Assembly (NCBI GenBank): GCA_002733155.1
Contig: NVUO01000007.1
Span: 150,445 to 156,663, forward strand
DNA: 6,219 nt
Direction of reading: 5' to 3'
Source of the DNA: Sulfurimonas sp.
GTDB taxonomy: Bacteria; Campylobacterota; Campylobacteria; Campylobacterales; Sulfurimonadaceae
In this document: positions 5,327-6,219 of the stretch, piece after piece
Layout: every line of letters begins with the position of its first letter
How positions within the stretch are numbered: the first letter of the stretch is position 1
Position numbers and translations under genes: made by a program
Notes under the pieces: generated by a model
Seen by the model: the letters and a program-made list of their open reading frames with translations, nothing else
The model's database searches: none
Told to the model about the DNA's origin: nothing

Positions 5327-5332
5327 TATAAT
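5327..5332 (+). promoter_or_regulatory. -10 promoter element TATAAT for the membrane-protein gene
   Basis: The consensus TATAAT sits in the context AGCTATAATAC, typical of Campylobacterota sigma-70 promoters that lack a conserved -35. The transcript would start near 5339, leaving a leader of only about 14 bases before ATG at 5353. Confidence 0.6.
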
Positions 5333-5352
5333 ACACCTAAAAAGTGCTAAAT

Positions 5353-5802
5353 ATGGATATTGAGTTAATTATAAAATCTATTTTAGGATTAGTTATAGTC
5401 TTAGGCTTGCTAATCTTCTTACTATTTTTTATATTCCCGGAGGAGGACAAGAAAAAAAAGAAAGTTGGAGTAGTTAAAAAAACTAAAGCTACTAATATTG
5501 ATACAAGCTTAGCAGCTTTAAAAAAGATTGTAAAAAATAGAATGTCAAAAACTGAACAACTTACTATTGCCCTTGATTTAATAATACAACATCATGGTAC
5601 TATTACAAAAAAAACAGCTGGAAGATCTCATACTGATTTTGATATCTACATGGATATACTTTTTACAATTTGTAGACATCCAAATACTAATAAAAATATA
5701 ATCATCAAATTTGACAGACAATTAACAAACAAAAATCCTGAATATAAGGCAGATATCAACGATGCTATTACCAAAGGTCTTAACTCCAGAAGAGTTAACT
5801 AG
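5353..5802 (+). CDS. Hypothetical single-pass membrane protein, 149 residues
   Basis: Function unknown. I prefer ATG at 5353; GTG at 5344, three codons upstream, is possible but would leave only about five leader bases after the predicted transcript start. Neither start has a clear ribosome binding site. The N-terminus carries one membrane helix at about residues 5-29 (IIKSILGLVIVLGLLIFLLF), followed by a lysine cluster (EEDKKKKK), so the C-terminal domain is probably cytoplasmic. That soluble domain, about 50-149, is helical and basic (LAALKKIVKNRMSKTEQLTIA, then HHGTITKKTAGRSHTDFDIY) with one HH pair and one cysteine (CRHPNTNKN). It is divergent from the chemoreceptor gene and convergent with the EAL gene, 6 bp away. 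The layout looks like ordinary chromosome. Confidence 0.8.
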   Translation: MDIELIIKSILGLVIVLGLLIFLLFFIFPEEDKKKKKVGVVKKTKATNIDTSLAALKKIVKNRMSKTEQLTIALDLIIQHHGTITKKTAGRSHTDFDIYMDILFTICRHPNTNKNIIIKFDRQLTNKNPEYKADINDAITKGLNSRRVN

Positions 5803-5808
5803 AACATA

Positions 5809-6219
5809 TTAATTAAGCTCTATACTCTCAGTAGCCCTTCCCTGAATTACAAATACATCTTTTTTTTCTAAATCATCTAAGGTATTATTATCCATTACAC
5901 CAGTAGCTATAAGTGAGATACCTACAGTATCAGTTATAAGTCTAAGTGCGGAGAGAGCTTGATTACTTTGAGTCAAAAAGTAATTAGCCTCACCTTTTAT
6001 ATACACAGGTCTAATGTCTTGTAAATAATGGTAGTCATCGCTCTCACCAATAAACTCAAATATACCCATATCTATATTGTATTTTTCAAACATCTTTTTA
6101 TATGATTTTACAAGAGGAGAGTTTTGGCTAACAAGCCTATCTGGCATCTCTATAATTAGTTTAAATGGTAAATTTAAAGCATGTTTACGAAAAAGTTTAA
6201 ACATATTTTCAAAGCTACC
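5809..6219 (-). CDS. C-terminal part of a degenerate EAL-domain protein (c-di-GMP signalling)
   Basis: The frame is open to the window edge, so this is the last 136 residues of a larger protein. The internal Met at 6204 is not its start. The segment FKLIIEMPDRL is the strand and helix after the EAL substrate lobe. FEFIGESDDYHYLQDIRPVYIK aligns with the canonical DDFGTG...YLxxLPxDxxKID block, and ISLIATGVMD aligns with AEGVE, followed by VIQG near the C-terminus. The catalytic acids are changed: the DD pair reads FE, KID reads KGE, and the AEGVE glutamate is T. Phosphodiesterase activity is therefore unlikely. A c-di-GMP receptor such as a LapD-type membrane protein is the best guess, but the N-terminal domains are not visible. 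Confidence 0.8.
   Translation of the reverse strand, partial: GSFENMFKLFRKHALNLPFKLIIEMPDRLVSQNSPLVKSYKKMFEKYNIDMGIFEFIGESDDYHYLQDIRPVYIKGEANYFLTQSNQALSALRLITDTVGISLIATGVMDNNTLDDLEKKDVFVIQGRATESIELN

Noticed and set aside
1..6219. CRISPR array
   Set aside because: No regularly spaced repeat of CRISPR length exists anywhere in the window. The repeats seen are 6-10 bases and occur in pairs.

Overview
The window is AT-rich. Three features point to a free-living member of the Campylobacterota (Sulfurimonas/Arcobacter-type): a Cache-type chemoreceptor with a Campylobacterota-style HAMP segment, TATAAT-only promoters without a clear -35 box, and a degenerate EAL protein. The genus is an inference from style, because no marker gene is present. 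The window joins two unlike regions.

Left half (1 to about 3280-3530): a mobile-element segment. It is a run of small genes all on the + strand. It starts with the C-terminal end of a protein resembling phage/plasmid replication initiators (1-243). Four closely packed genes that I do not recognise follow (343-1978); one resembles a ribbon-helix-helix (RHH) protein. Next comes a structured, relatively GC-rich gap (1979-2143), then a well-recognisable P27-type phage terminase small subunit (TerS) with an N-terminal winged-helix DNA-binding domain (2144-2740). Last are a 44-residue RHH regulator behind a repeat-rich promoter (2837-2971) and an 82-residue unknown (3021-3269). No large terminase, portal or capsid gene follows TerS; the island simply ends. 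A Rep-like gene, unknown small genes and an orphan TerS near one edge match the architecture of phage satellites (PICI/SaPI-like) better than that of a complete prophage. This is the main point of interest. The left part of the element lies outside the window, so an integrase, or a large terminase placed unusually upstream, cannot be excluded.

Boundary (3270-3597): a gene-free stretch with a perfect 12-bp palindrome, a 9-bp-stem inverted repeat, two adjacent TATAAT-centred palindromes, and a short sequence that looks like the 3' end of a tRNA (ends CCACCA). That last sequence is a candidate attachment-site remnant.

Right half (3598-6219): ordinary chromosome. A methyl-accepting chemotaxis protein on the - strand starts at TTG. 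It is divergent from a gene for a one-pass membrane protein of unknown function (5353-5802, + strand), with an inverted repeat in the shared promoter region. A convergent gene follows 6 bp away and runs off the window end. It encodes the C-terminal part of a degenerate EAL domain, probably a c-di-GMP receptor rather than an active phosphodiesterase. This half deals with signal sensing (chemotaxis, c-di-GMP) and has no visible functional link to the island.
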